From Streptomyces sp. NBC_01351 (GTDB lineage Bacteria; Actinomycetota; Actinomycetes; Streptomycetales; Streptomycetaceae): a DNA stretch of 64,000 nucleotides. This document shows, piece by piece, positions 45,587 to 54,001 of the stretch. The stretch spans positions 6,887,501 to 6,951,500 of the forward strand of contig NZ_CP108356.1 of the NCBI RefSeq assembly GCF_036237315.1. Direction: 5' to 3'. The notes beneath the pieces are model-generated. The model made no database searches, was not told the DNA's origin, and saw only the letters and a program-made list of their open reading frames with translations. How positions within the stretch are numbered: position 1 is the stretch's first letter; each line of letters starts with the position of its first letter. Made by a program: the position numbers and the translations under genes.

Positions 45587-45687
45587 GGGCGGTTCCTTCG
45601 GCCGGAGGTGGGGTGAGCGGAGTCTATGCACCGCTGCGGACGCGGCAACAGGCACGATCCGGCCCGTACCGGTGGGTGCCGGTGGTG

Positions 45688-45958
45688 CCGCTGCGCGGGG
45701 CCTTCCCCCACCCCGCCCCTTCCCGAACTGGGGCTCCGCCCCAGACCCTCTCCCCCAGCTACCGCTGGGAGGTGCCCCCACCAGACTCCGTCCGGGGGGA
45801 CCCCCACGCCTCAAACGCCGGCGAGGCTGGAGCGCCGCGCAGCGGCACTCCAGCCCGCCCGGCGTTTGAGGCGTGGGCGCGCAGCGCACGTACGGGGTCC
45901 GGGGCGGAGCCCCGGGAAACGGTGAAAGGGCGGGGTGGGGAAGAGCCCCGCGCAGCGG
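45688..45958. repeat. Composite inverted repeat between the symporter and the 91-residue gene
   Basis: The 389 bases from 45587 to 45975 hold no gene. The core is a near-perfect 30-base inverted repeat, arms 45803-45832 and 45847-45876, containing CCTCAAACGCCGGC and its complement. Outside it, 45688-45745 and 45891-45958 are inverted copies of one longer GC-rich repeat (ending CCGCTGCGCGGGG on one side, CCCCGCGCAGCGG on the other). The left arm also has the hairpin mini-repeat CCCCCAGC-TACC-GCTGGG (45752-45769). Confidence 0.8.
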
Positions 45959-45975
45959 CAACGGCGGCGACGCGG

Positions 45976-46251
45976 TCAGACGGCCGGGTCGCGGTGTTCC
46001 GCGCAGTCGCGGAGGGCGATCTCCAGCTCCACGTACGACTCCTCCGCCCGCCGGAAGGCCAGCGTCAACGCGGCCTCCGCACGCGGCGGCACCTGCTCGC
46101 GCACGCCCTCTCGGGCCTCGTAGAGGAGATCGGCCCAGCGGGCGGCCGCACTGCGCAGTCCGGCCAGCAGCGCCTCGGCCTCGGCAGGCCCGGCGGGCCG
46201 GGTGCGGGACAGCCCGGTCAGCGCGTCGAGCAGCGCCTGGATCTCGGACAT
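45976..46251 (-). CDS. Small helical protein of unknown function
   Basis: The 91-residue acidic, all-helical protein reads MSEIQALLDALTGL at the start and VPPRAEAALTLAFRRAEESYVELEIALRDCAEHRD at the end. It has no membrane segment, so it is not the DUF485 partner usual for ActP. Position between the LytTR regulator and the symporter suggests a role in that system; the family is not recognised. Confidence 0.65.
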   Translation of the reverse strand: MSEIQALLDALTGLSRTRPAGPAEAEALLAGLRSAAARWADLLYEAREGVREQVPPRAEAALTLAFRRAEESYVELEIALRDCAEHRDPAV

Positions 46252-46419
46252 CTGGCTCCTCCCGCGCAGGAAGATCCACGATACGCACCACCCGCGCCAC
46301 CGGCGGTCCGTTCACCCCGCCGGATCGCCGTACGCCATTCGCCGTGCGACGAACGGCGGGTGCGCGCCGCCGGGCGGTCGGACGGCGGCCGGACGGCGAA
46401 TGGCGTACGGCGGACCCCG

Positions 46420-47271
46420 TCAGCCGGTGGCCTGCCGCATCAGCAGGTCCCGCAGCTGCCGTGCGTGCCTGCGGCTGACCTGGAGCTCCGCCGAGCCGAC
46501 CCGGACACTGGTGGTGCCCGCGTCCAGCCGCAGTTCGTCGATGCGGGCCAGCGCCACCAGGTGGCGGCGGTGGATGCGGACGAACCCGCGCGCCGCCCAG
46601 CGTTCCTCCAGCGTGGACAGCGGGATCCGGACCAGGTGGCTGCCCTCGTCGGTGTGCAGGCGGGCGTAGTCGCCCTGGGCCTCGACGTACACGATGTCGG
46701 CTATGGCCACGAAGCGGGTGACCCCGCCCAGTTCGACGGCGATCTGCTCCGCGGTGCGCTCGGTCACGGTGACCTCGGGGGCCGGGGGCCGCTGCATCGG
46801 CACCGCGGGCAGCTGGTCCGCGGCCTGCGCCGGCGCCTGTGCCTGCGCCTGGAGAGACACCGGCGCCGGCTCCCCGGCCCGCCCCAGCTGCGCGCAGGCC
46901 CGCCGCACGGCCTCCGCGAGCCGCTCCGGGCGTACGGGCTTGAGTACGTAGTCCACGGCCTTGAGGTCGAAGGCCTGTACGGCGAACCCCTCGTGCGCGG
47001 TGACGAACACGATCAGCGGCGGCCGCGCGAACCCGGCCAGCAGTTTCGCGATGTCCAGTCCGGTCAGCCCGGCCATGTGGATGTCGAGGAAGACGACGTC
47101 GATGCCGTCGGCCCCGTCGGGCCCGGTCTCCAGCGCCCGGGTGATCCGGCGCAGGGCCTCGGTGGCGTCCGAGGCGCCCTCCGCGCTGCGCACCCGGGCA
47201 TCGGAGCGCAGCAGGTAGAGGAGCTCCTCCAGGAGCGGCTTCTCGTCGTCGACGGCCAGTACGCGCAGCAT
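46420..47271 (-). CDS. LytTR-family response regulator
   Basis: The 283-residue protein has a receiver domain (Asp8/Asp9, phosphoacceptor Asp63 in VVFLDIHMAGLTG, Lys in VDYVLKPVRPE), an Ala/Gln/Pro-rich linker, and a C-terminal LytTR DNA-binding domain (IADIVYVEAQGDYARLHT, GFVRIHRRHLVAL). It should receive phosphate from the LytS-like kinase at 42597 and control the symporter gene between them. Confidence 0.93.
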   Translation of the reverse strand: MLRVLAVDDEKPLLEELLYLLRSDARVRSAEGASDATEALRRITRALETGPDGADGIDVVFLDIHMAGLTGLDIAKLLAGFARPPLIVFVTAHEGFAVQAFDLKAVDYVLKPVRPERLAEAVRRACAQLGRAGEPAPVSLQAQAQAPAQAADQLPAVPMQRPPAPEVTVTERTAEQIAVELGGVTRFVAIADIVYVEAQGDYARLHTDEGSHLVRIPLSTLEERWAARGFVRIHRRHLVALARIDELRLDAGTTSVRVGSAELQVSRRHARQLRDLLMRQATG

Positions 47272-47311
47272 GCCGCCGAGTGTAGATACCGGCCCGCCGG
47301 GGCGGAACGGG

Positions 47312-47371
47312 GCGCGGCCCCACGCCCCGGGGGAGGTAGGGCGAAGGGGCCGCGCGGATCAGGGCGTGGGG
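47312..47371. promoter_or_regulatory. Overlapping alternative hairpins between the lipoprotein and LytTR genes
   Basis: GCGCGGCCCC (47312-47321) pairs with GGGGCCGCGC (47346-47355). The same region's CCCCACGCCC (47318-47327) can instead pair with GGGCGTGGGG (47362-47371). The two stems share bases and exclude each other, so this may be the lipoprotein terminator or an attenuator before the LytTR gene. Confidence 0.4.
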
Positions 47372-47405
47372 GAATGGGTGGGACGGGCGGGCGGGGTGGC
47401 CGGGG

Positions 47406-48323
47406 TTACTGGACGGTGATGAGCTTGCCGTCGGGGGCCACGGCGTACCAGGTGCCGCCTACGCCCTGGCCGTTGATGTCGCCGGGCTTCTTGTCACCGG
47501 CGAAGGTGTAGACGGGCCAGCAGTCCACGGTCTGCTGCTTCTTGCCGTCGGGACGGTCCAGGACGAGGTAGTTCCGCTCGGTGATGCCCTTGACGTTCGC
47601 CTTGTCGACCGGCGGGACGACCGGCCACTTCGTCAGGCAGTCGCCGACGCACTTGGACACCATCGGCCACGCGGTGTCCGGCTTGAAGCGGTAGACCGTC
47701 ATGCCCTTGCCATCGACGATGTGGTCGCCGAGCTTCGGGTCCTTCGCCACCGACAGGCCCGCGCCCGCCTCGGCCGGAGCGGCCGCGCCCGGCGCCGCCT
47801 TGGCGGCCTTCTTCCCGTCCGGCGCGAAGGCGAACCAGGTGCCGCCGACGCCCTGGCCGTTGGTGTCGCCGGCCTTGGCGTCCTTGTTGAAGCGGTACGC
47901 GGGCCAGCCGGCCACCGTCAGCTGCTTCGTGCCGTCGCCGCGCACGACCTCGCCCAGCAGCGCCGGGTCCATGCCCGCGACGGCGGTCACGTCGCCCGCC
48001 GCGACCACCGGCCAGGTCTTCGCGCAGTCCCCTTCGCAGTTCGACTTCGACGGCTTGGCCGTGTCCTTGTCGAAGCGGTAGAGGGTGAGCCCGGCGCTGT
48101 CGCTCAGGATCGAACCGATCTCCGCGTTGTCGCCGATGGCCAGCTGCCCGGCCGCCTTGGCGCCGCCCGCGGCCGCGCCGTCCGCCGCGGGAGCCTGGGA
48201 GGAAGCGGCGCCGGCCGGCTTGGCCGGGTCGGCGACCTTGTCGTCCGCCTGTCCGCACGCCGTCGCCGCGAGGGCGACGGCGATCACGGCTGCGGCAAGG
48301 GTGGTTCCGCGCTTCATGCCCAT
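47406..48323 (-). CDS. Secreted-repeat lipoprotein (SCO0930-like)
   Basis: The 305-residue protein has a signal peptide and lipobox-like AATAC near residue 23, a low-complexity Ala/Gly linker, and two copies of the COG4315 secreted repeat: LTLYRFDKDTAKPSKSNC with EGDCAKTWPVV, and MTVYRFKPDTAWPMVSKC with VGDCLTKWPVV. Each has a Cys-x(3)-Cys pair and a downstream QGVGGTWFAFAPDGK-type motif. The role of these cell-surface proteins is unknown; redox or haem links have been proposed. ATG 48323 has GGGAGAG at proper spacing; ATG 48317 is also possible. Confidence 0.88.
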   Translation of the reverse strand: MGMKRGTTLAAAVIAVALAATACGQADDKVADPAKPAGAASSQAPAADGAAAGGAKAAGQLAIGDNAEIGSILSDSAGLTLYRFDKDTAKPSKSNCEGDCAKTWPVVAAGDVTAVAGMDPALLGEVVRGDGTKQLTVAGWPAYRFNKDAKAGDTNGQGVGGTWFAFAPDGKKAAKAAPGAAAPAEAGAGLSVAKDPKLGDHIVDGKGMTVYRFKPDTAWPMVSKCVGDCLTKWPVVPPVDKANVKGITERNYLVLDRPDGKKQQTVDCWPVYTFAGDKKPGDINGQGVGGTWYAVAPDGKLITVQ

Positions 48324-48450
48324 CTTGATCTCTCCCACTGTGTCTCCGTCGTGTCCGCCGCCCGCGTTCTTCCGAAGCGGCGGCAACTGTGCGCAGGACA
48401 CGCCCAGCGGGCGCCGAACCGTTCAAAGCGATCGGTGTGGGCTGTTTCAC

Positions 48451-49482
48451 CTATCCGGCGGCGAACCCGGCGCGCCTCAGAGCCGTGACCACAGCGAGGC
48501 CGAGGACCTGGTGTCCGGCGTCGTTGGGGTGCAGACCGTCCTCCAGGTGCTCCGGACCGAGCACGTCCCGCCCCGGGAGCACGGCCAACCGCTCGTCCCC
48601 GGCGGCGATCCGGTCCCGCGCGGCGCGCTCCATCGCGTCGCGCAGGGCCCCCAGGGTGGCGCCCAGCCGGTTCGGGGTGCGTTCGGCGTCGGGCCGCAGG
48701 ACGGGGGAGACCAGCAGGAGCGGAGTCCTCGGGTGGCCCTGGCGGACCAGTTCGAGGAACGCGCGCGTGGTCTCGTACAGCATCGGCACCGAAAACGGCA
48801 CTCTGGACCAGCAGTTGGTGCCGAAGGCGAGGGTGAGGACGTCGGCGGGCAGGCCCGCGAGCTGTTCGGCGGTGGCGAGTTCGCCCCGCGCGGCACCCGC
48901 GTAGCCGAGGTTGACGGTGTCCCAGCCGAGCGCCCGGCCGGTGACCGCGGGCCAGCCGTGCGCGGGGCGGGTCGACCACCAGCCCTCGGTGATGGAGTCG
49001 CCGTGCACCACCCAGCGCGGGGCGGGCGGCGGCGGGGCGAGGGTGCCGCCGATCCCGCGCAGGCCGAGTATCAGCGGGGACTGGGCTTCGGGCGGATGGA
49101 TGGTGAAGGGGCCGTGGCCGCCGCCCAGTTCGATCCGTACGACGGACTCCGCGGCGGGTTCGGTGACGACCTCCGTCACCACCCCGTGCCGGTCCCAGAG
49201 CGAGAAGAGGTGCGCGAGGTCGCGCAGGGCGTCGGTGGGGCCGGGTACCGTCGCCCGGTAGCGGATCTCCACCGCCCGCGCGGTCGCCGTGGTGAACTCC
49301 AGCCGGACCCCGATCGGCAGGGTGGCCCGCTCGCCGGTGTCCCAGGGCAGCCGCATGGTGTCCGCCGGGTCGGCCCGCACAGGGCGCCCCTTGTCCAGCC
49401 AGGCGACCCCGCGCAGGAAGGGCTCCGGGTCCTGCCACTGCGTACCGGTGCCGTTCGTGCCATCGGTGCCCTGAGCGCTCAC
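48451..49482 (-). CDS. SGNH/GDSL-type hydrolase
   Basis: The 343-residue protein has an N-terminal beta domain (about 1-160) and a C-terminal SGNH domain: block I VVHGDSITEGW (Ser), Gly in NLGYAGAARG, Asn in LAFGTNCWSR, and block V DGLHPNDAGH (Asp/His). Likely an esterase acting on carbohydrate acetyl groups or lipids. No signal peptide. GTG start overlaps the SDR stop (GTGA); third gene of the LLM-SDR-SGNH operon. Confidence 0.9.
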   Translation of the reverse strand: MSAQGTDGTNGTGTQWQDPEPFLRGVAWLDKGRPVRADPADTMRLPWDTGERATLPIGVRLEFTTATARAVEIRYRATVPGPTDALRDLAHLFSLWDRHGVVTEVVTEPAAESVVRIELGGGHGPFTIHPPEAQSPLILGLRGIGGTLAPPPPAPRWVVHGDSITEGWWSTRPAHGWPAVTGRALGWDTVNLGYAGAARGELATAEQLAGLPADVLTLAFGTNCWSRVPFSVPMLYETTRAFLELVRQGHPRTPLLLVSPVLRPDAERTPNRLGATLGALRDAMERAARDRIAAGDERLAVLPGRDVLGPEHLEDGLHPNDAGHQVLGLAVVTALRRAGFAAG

Positions 49483-50300
49483 TCTTCGCCTCCGATCGTC
49501 GGATACGGGAACTTGACGCCGACCCCGCCGTCCACCACGAGGGTCTGCCCCGTCACGTACGAGGACAGCGGCGAGGCCAGGAAGTACAGGGCGGCCGCGA
49601 TGTCCGAGGTCTCGGCCACCCGGCCCAGCGGGGCGTTCTCCGCGTTGCGCCGTCTCCCCTCGGCGCCCAGCAGGGCGGCGACCCGCGGGGTCCACACCAC
49701 GCCCGGCGCCACCGCGTTCACCCGTACCCCGCGCGGGCCCAGTTCCACCGCCGCCGAGCGCACCAATGCCATCAGCCCGGCCTTCGCCGCCCCGTACGCG
49801 GCGTGCAGCGGGGCGGCGGTGAGGCCGGAGACGGAGGCCACGAAGACCAGCGGGCCGCCGCCGGCCGCGGCGACGGCCTCGCCGCCGTACTGGACGGCGA
49901 GCCAGGCGTGCCGCAGCACGAGGTCGAAGTGCCAGTCCCAGCCGGCGTCGTCCAGCTCGGGCAGCGCCGCGTACCTGGCCATGCCGACGATGTCGACGAC
50001 CCCGCCGACCGGGCCGCCCAGCAGCTCCGGCGCCTGCGCGAACAGGGCACGTACGGAGGCCCGCCGGGTCACGTCACAGCTGTAGGGGATTCCCCCGGTC
50101 TCGGCGGCGACGGCCGCGGCCCGCTCCTCGTCCACGTCCACGCACAGCACCCGGGCGCCGGCGGCGGCCAGGGCGTGGGCGCTCTGCCGGCCGATGCCGT
50201 TGCCCGCGCCGAGCAGCACCAGGCCCCGGCCGTCGAGGCGGTGCAGGGCGGCGTAGTCGGGTACGGGGGAGGTGTCGAGGGGCTCGGCGGGTGCGTTCAC
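49479..50300 (-). CDS. Short-chain dehydrogenase/reductase
   Basis: The 273-residue SDR has the cofactor motif LVLLGAGNGIGRQSAHAL, CVDVDEE, the catalytic Ser in VASVSGLTAAP and YGAAKAGL (Tyr/Lys), and TGQTLVVDGGV at the C-terminus. The NNAG-type motif is replaced by DIVGMAR. Substrate unknown. GTG start overlaps the LLM gene (GTGA). A longer frame through the LLM gene is a shadow. Confidence 0.93.
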   Translation of the reverse strand: MNAPAEPLDTSPVPDYAALHRLDGRGLVLLGAGNGIGRQSAHALAAAGARVLCVDVDEERAAAVAAETGGIPYSCDVTRRASVRALFAQAPELLGGPVGGVVDIVGMARYAALPELDDAGWDWHFDLVLRHAWLAVQYGGEAVAAAGGGPLVFVASVSGLTAAPLHAAYGAAKAGLMALVRSAAVELGPRGVRVNAVAPGVVWTPRVAALLGAEGRRRNAENAPLGRVAETSDIAAALYFLASPLSSYVTGQTLVVDGGVGVKFPYPTIGGEE

Positions 50301-51421
50301 GAGGCGGCCGTCCGGGGCCGGTAGCGGGCCAGCTCGGGGATGACTTCCTTGCCCAGGACCTCGATCGTCCGCAGGATCTCCCGGTGCTCCAGGTAGCCCC
50401 ACTGCACGTAGCAGATCAGCTGGTCCACGCCGAGGTCCGCGTACCGCTTCGCCTTGGCGACGATCGTCTCGGCGTCCCCGATCAGGATCATGTCCCCGTC
50501 GCTGAACTCCCGTACGGGCACCTCCCCTTCGAGGATCGGGTTCAGGAGCGGGAAGGCCTGCTCGCGCTCCTCCGGGGCCAGGTGCGGCAGTTCCCACTCC
50601 AGGGTGAAGCGCGCCAGGTTCGAGTACCACCAGGCCACCGACTCCCACACCCGGGCGCCCGGCTCCGCGCGGGGCGCGGTGGCGTGCACGAGGGTGTAGG
50701 CGCTGACCCGGTCCGTGGTGACGTCGGTGAGGGGGCGGGGGTCGCGGGCGGCCGCCCGGTACGCCGCCACCTGCCGGGCCATCGCCTCCAGCGGCTGCAT
50801 GATCGAGAACGAGAGCAGCCCGAGTCCGGCCGCCCCCGCCACCTCGGCCGAGCCGGGGGAGGTTGCCGCCATCCAGGCGGGCGGGTGCGGATCCTGCATG
50901 GGCTTGGGCGTGACCATGCGGCGCGGGAAGCGGAACCGCTCGGACTCGTAGGCGAAGTACTCCTCCCGCCACATCCCGGTCACGATCCCGATCGCCTCGC
51001 GCCAGTCCTCGCGCGACCTCTCCCGGTCCACCCCGAAGGCGGCCTGCTCCATGGGGGTGGAGCGCCCGGTGCCCCACTCCACCCGGCCGCCGGAGAGCAC
51101 GTCCACGGTGGCGACCTTCTCGGCGATGCGCTGCGGCGGGGTGAAGCCGAAGGGGGTCAGGGTAACGCCGAAGCCGAGCCGGATCCGCTCGGTCAGCCCG
51201 GCCAGGTGCCCGAGGAGCACCTCCGGGGCCGGGCAGTGCGAGCGGCCCTCTCGGAAGTGGTGCTCGACGGCCCACACGGTCCGGAACCCCATCCGGTCGG
51301 CGAGCCGGATCTGCTCGACGGCCTCCCGGTAGGCGCGCTGCTCGGCGGCCCGCTGGCCGTGCGGATGGGGCCCGTGCCAGGGCTTCGGTACGTCGATCTC
51401 GTAGAGCACGTCCAGATCCAT
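50297..51421 (-). CDS. LLM-class (luciferase-like) flavin monooxygenase
   Basis: The 374-residue TIM-barrel protein starts MDLDVLYEIDVPKPW and has RTVWAVEHHFREGRSHCPAP, IRLGFGVTLTPF and VDVLSGGRVEWGTGRS, as in bacterial-luciferase-type FMN oxygenases. First gene of a coupled LLM-SDR-SGNH operon that looks like a small oxidative degradation route (oxygenation, alcohol oxidation, ester hydrolysis), which is inference. ATG 51421 is used; upstream extension would run through the operator region of the neighbouring permease. Confidence 0.92.
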   Translation of the reverse strand: MDLDVLYEIDVPKPWHGPHPHGQRAAEQRAYREAVEQIRLADRMGFRTVWAVEHHFREGRSHCPAPEVLLGHLAGLTERIRLGFGVTLTPFGFTPPQRIAEKVATVDVLSGGRVEWGTGRSTPMEQAAFGVDRERSREDWREAIGIVTGMWREEYFAYESERFRFPRRMVTPKPMQDPHPPAWMAATSPGSAEVAGAAGLGLLSFSIMQPLEAMARQVAAYRAAARDPRPLTDVTTDRVSAYTLVHATAPRAEPGARVWESVAWWYSNLARFTLEWELPHLAPEEREQAFPLLNPILEGEVPVREFSDGDMILIGDAETIVAKAKRYADLGVDQLICYVQWGYLEHREILRTIEVLGKEVIPELARYRPRTAAS

Positions 51422-51478
51422 GGCGGCACGCTGCGGCAGATCTGACGAAGTGTCAAGAAAGGGGGGTGAGGGTGTGCT

Positions 51479-51558
51479 GCGCAGCGATCGATCGTCTGCG
51501 TGCAACGAAGGGCCATTCAGGACAGATCCGCGCAACGATCGTTCGCCAATGCGCAAGG
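51479..51558 (+). promoter_or_regulatory. AsnC/Lrp-type box array before the amino acid permease
   Basis: GTGCAACG (51500-51507), GCGCAACG (51530-51537) and GCGCAAGG (51551-51558) repeat in one orientation at 30 and 21 bases; a weaker GCGCAGCG (51479-51486) adds another 21-base step. The same three-box layout lies before the davA-like gene. The 305 bases from 51422 to 51726 hold no gene, only this array and the permease leader. Confidence 0.65.
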
Positions 51559-51726
51559 ATGGTGCATTACGGGCGGTATCGCTCAGCTCGTAGGCTCACT
51601 CGCTGTACGTGGAGTGGCGCGACTGCCTGCTCGGCGGTCCCCCCATGCCCAGGCTCTGCCTGCTCCTGCTCCGGACCGCTGCGGTCGACGCCTTCACCCC
51701 ATCCGCAGCGTCAAAGGAGACCCCTC

Positions 51727-53184
51727 GTGCTCGATCACGGCCAGGCGCCCCCGCTCGCCCCAGAGCGGCGCAAGCCCGTCAATCCGCTGCTGCGCCGCAA
51801 GCCGGTCGAGCGGCTGGTGGCCGAGGGCGGCCAGGGCGAGGGCGGCTCGCTGCGCCGCTCGCTCACCATGTGGCAGCTGACCATGATCAGCATCGGTGCG
51901 ACCCTGGGCACCGGCATCTTCGTCGTCCTCGGCGAAGCCGCCCCCAAGGCCGGACCGGCCGTGACGATCGCCTTCGTCATCGCGGGCCTGACCGCCCTCT
52001 TCTCGGCCCTGTCCTACGCTGAGCTGGCCGGCTCCGTGCCGGTCTCCGGGTCCTCCTACTCGTACTCCTACGCCACCATGGGCGAGTTGATCGCCTGGAT
52101 CTGCGGCTGGTGCCTGGTCCTGGAGTACGCCGTCTCCGTCTCGGCCGTCGCCGTCGGCTGGGGCCAGTACCTCAACGAGCTGCTCGACGGGACGATAGGC
52201 ATCACCCTCCCCGAGAAGTTCTCCGCCGCCCCGCTGGGCGACGGCGGCTGGATCAACCTGCCGTCCCTGGTCGTCGTGCTGCTCGCCATGGTCTTCCTGA
52301 TGCGCGGCGCCAAGGAGAGCGCCCGGATCAACACGATCATGGTCGTGGTGAAGATCGTCACGCTGCTCCTCTTCATCGGCATCGGCGTCATGGGCATCAA
52401 GGCCGGCAACTACGCCCCGCTCGCCCCGCTCGGCATCACCGGCATCAGCGCCGCCGCCTCCACGCTCTTCTTCTCGTACATCGGCTTCGACGCCGCCTCC
52501 ACCGCCGGTGAGGAAGCCAAGAACCCGAAGAAGGACCTGCCGCGCGCGATCATGCTGTCGCTGGGCATCGTCACCGTCCTGTACGTCCTCGTCGCGTTCG
52601 TCGCCGTCGGCGCCATGCCGTGGCAGGACTTCGAGGGCACCGAGGCCGCGCTCGCGCAGATCATGAAGGACGTCACCGGCCACAGCTTCTGGGGCGTCGT
52701 CCTCGCCGCCGGCGCGGTCGTCGCGATCGCCTCCGTCGTCTTCGCCGTCCTCTACGGCCAGACCCGCATCCTCTTCGCGATGTCCCGCGACGGCCTCGTG
52801 CCCAAGGTCTTCGCCAAGGTCGACGCGAAGACCGGCGCCCCCCGCGCCAACGTGGTCATCGTCTCGCTCTTCTGCGGGACCCTCGCGGCCTTCGTCCCGC
52901 TGGGCGAGCTCGCCAACGCCACCAGCATCGGCACCCTCTTCGCCTTCGCCCTGGTCAACGTGGCCGTCGTGATCCTGCGCAGCACGAAGCCGGACCTGCC
53001 GCGCACCTTCAAGGTGGCCCTGTTCCCGGTCACGCCGATCCTCGGCTTCATCGCCTGCGGCTGGATGATGTACAGCCTGCCGGTCGCCACGTGGGTCGCG
53101 TTCGGTGTCTGGATGGCCGTCGGCCTCGTGGTCTACTTCCTCTACGGCATCCGCCGCTCCACCCTGGCCACAGCAGAGAAGTGA
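51727..53184 (+). CDS. APC-family cationic amino acid permease
   Basis: The 485-residue protein has about twelve membrane helices and the CAT-type motifs WQLTMISIGATLGTGIFVVLG, LSALSYAELAG-type stretch and FFSYIGFDAASTAGEEAKNPKKDLPRA. Cationic amino acid (lysine/arginine) uptake is likely, matching the lysine-catabolism genes nearby that share its operator. GTG 51727 follows AAAGGAGA. The AsnC regulator gene starts 10 bases after its stop. Confidence 0.9.
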   Translation: MLDHGQAPPLAPERRKPVNPLLRRKPVERLVAEGGQGEGGSLRRSLTMWQLTMISIGATLGTGIFVVLGEAAPKAGPAVTIAFVIAGLTALFSALSYAELAGSVPVSGSSYSYSYATMGELIAWICGWCLVLEYAVSVSAVAVGWGQYLNELLDGTIGITLPEKFSAAPLGDGGWINLPSLVVVLLAMVFLMRGAKESARINTIMVVVKIVTLLLFIGIGVMGIKAGNYAPLAPLGITGISAAASTLFFSYIGFDAASTAGEEAKNPKKDLPRAIMLSLGIVTVLYVLVAFVAVGAMPWQDFEGTEAALAQIMKDVTGHSFWGVVLAAGAVVAIASVVFAVLYGQTRILFAMSRDGLVPKVFAKVDAKTGAPRANVVIVSLFCGTLAAFVPLGELANATSIGTLFAFALVNVAVVILRSTKPDLPRTFKVALFPVTPILGFIACGWMMYSLPVATWVAFGVWMAVGLVVYFLYGIRRSTLATAEK

Positions 53185-53194
53185 TCCACCCGCA

Positions 53195-53650
53195 GTGCGA
53201 CTGAACGATCTCGACGAACGCATCGTGCACGCCCTCGCCGAGGACGCCCGCCGCTCCTACGCGGACATCGGCTCCGAGGTCGGGCTCTCCGCCCCCGCCG
53301 TGAAGCGGCGCGTGGACCGGCTGCGGGCCGAGGGGGCCATCACCGGCTTCACCGTCCGCGTCGACCCCGCCGCGATGGGCTGGGAGACCGAGGGCTTCAT
53401 CGAGATCTACTGTCGCCACAACACCTCGCCGGACGACATCCGGCGGGGCCTGGAGCGCTACCCCGAGGTGGTGTCCGCGTCGACCGTCACCGGCGACGCG
53501 GACGCCCTCGTCCAGATCTTCGCCTCCGACATGCGGCACTTCGAGCGCGTACTGGAACGCATCGCGGGCGAACCGTTCGTCGAACGCACGAAGTCGGTCC
53601 TGGTCCTCTCGCCCCTCCTCCGCCGCTTCACCTCGGGCGCCCCGGCCTAG
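53195..53650 (+). CDS. Lrp/AsnC-family transcriptional regulator
   Basis: The 151-residue protein has the N-terminal HTH (NDLDERIVHALAEDARRSYADIGSEVGLSAPAVKRRV) and the RAM effector domain (GFIEIYCRHNTSPDDIRRGL, VTGDADALVQIFASD). Lrp-type proteins bind arrays of boxes spaced by helical turns and respond to amino acids. It most likely binds the boxes at 51479-51558 and 55414-55474. GTG start, 10 bases after the permease. Ends in a 4-base overlap with the convergent Wbl gene. Confidence 0.92.
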   Translation: MRLNDLDERIVHALAEDARRSYADIGSEVGLSAPAVKRRVDRLRAEGAITGFTVRVDPAAMGWETEGFIEIYCRHNTSPDDIRRGLERYPEVVSASTVTGDADALVQIFASDMRHFERVLERIAGEPFVERTKSVLVLSPLLRRFTSGAPA

Positions 53651-53922
53651 GCCGGGGCGTGCCGGGCGTGCCGTTCCTCCTCGGTCAGCCCGCCCCAGAT
53701 TCCGTACCGCTCATGCGTGCGCAGCGCGTGGTCGAGGCAGGCGGCCCGCACCGGGCACCCCGCGCAGACGCGCTTGGCGGCGGCGTCCCGCTCCTCCCGG
53801 TCCTCGCCCCGCTCTCCGGCGGGATGGAAGAACCGGCCGGAACCCAGATCCCGGCAGGCGGCCCGGGACTGCCACTGCCAGAAGTGGTGCGCGGCGCCGG
53901 GCAGGCGTACGACGTCGGTCAT
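53647..53922 (-). CDS. WhiB-like (Wbl) iron-sulphur transcription factor
   Basis: The 91-residue protein has the four cluster cysteines Cys23, Cys53, Cys56 and Cys62 (RVCAGCPVRAACLDHAL) and the YGIWGGLTEEER beta-turn motif that contacts sigma factor HrdB/SigA. A [4Fe-4S] redox- or NO-sensing regulator restricted to actinobacteria. Which Wbl class it belongs to cannot be set by eye. Confidence 0.95.
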   Translation of the reverse strand: MTDVVRLPGAAHHFWQWQSRAACRDLGSGRFFHPAGERGEDREERDAAAKRVCAGCPVRAACLDHALRTHERYGIWGGLTEEERHARHAPA

Positions 53923-54001
53923 GGCTGTTCCTTTCGTGGGTTGTCCCGCGTCTGACCGCTGAGCGCCCCGCGAAACCCCGCCACGGCCAACTCTCCGCGG
54001 A

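Noticed and set aside
43265..45616. 783-residue plus-strand open frame
   Set aside because: Antisense to the kinase and symporter genes; Pro/Arg/His-rich and without recognisable domains.
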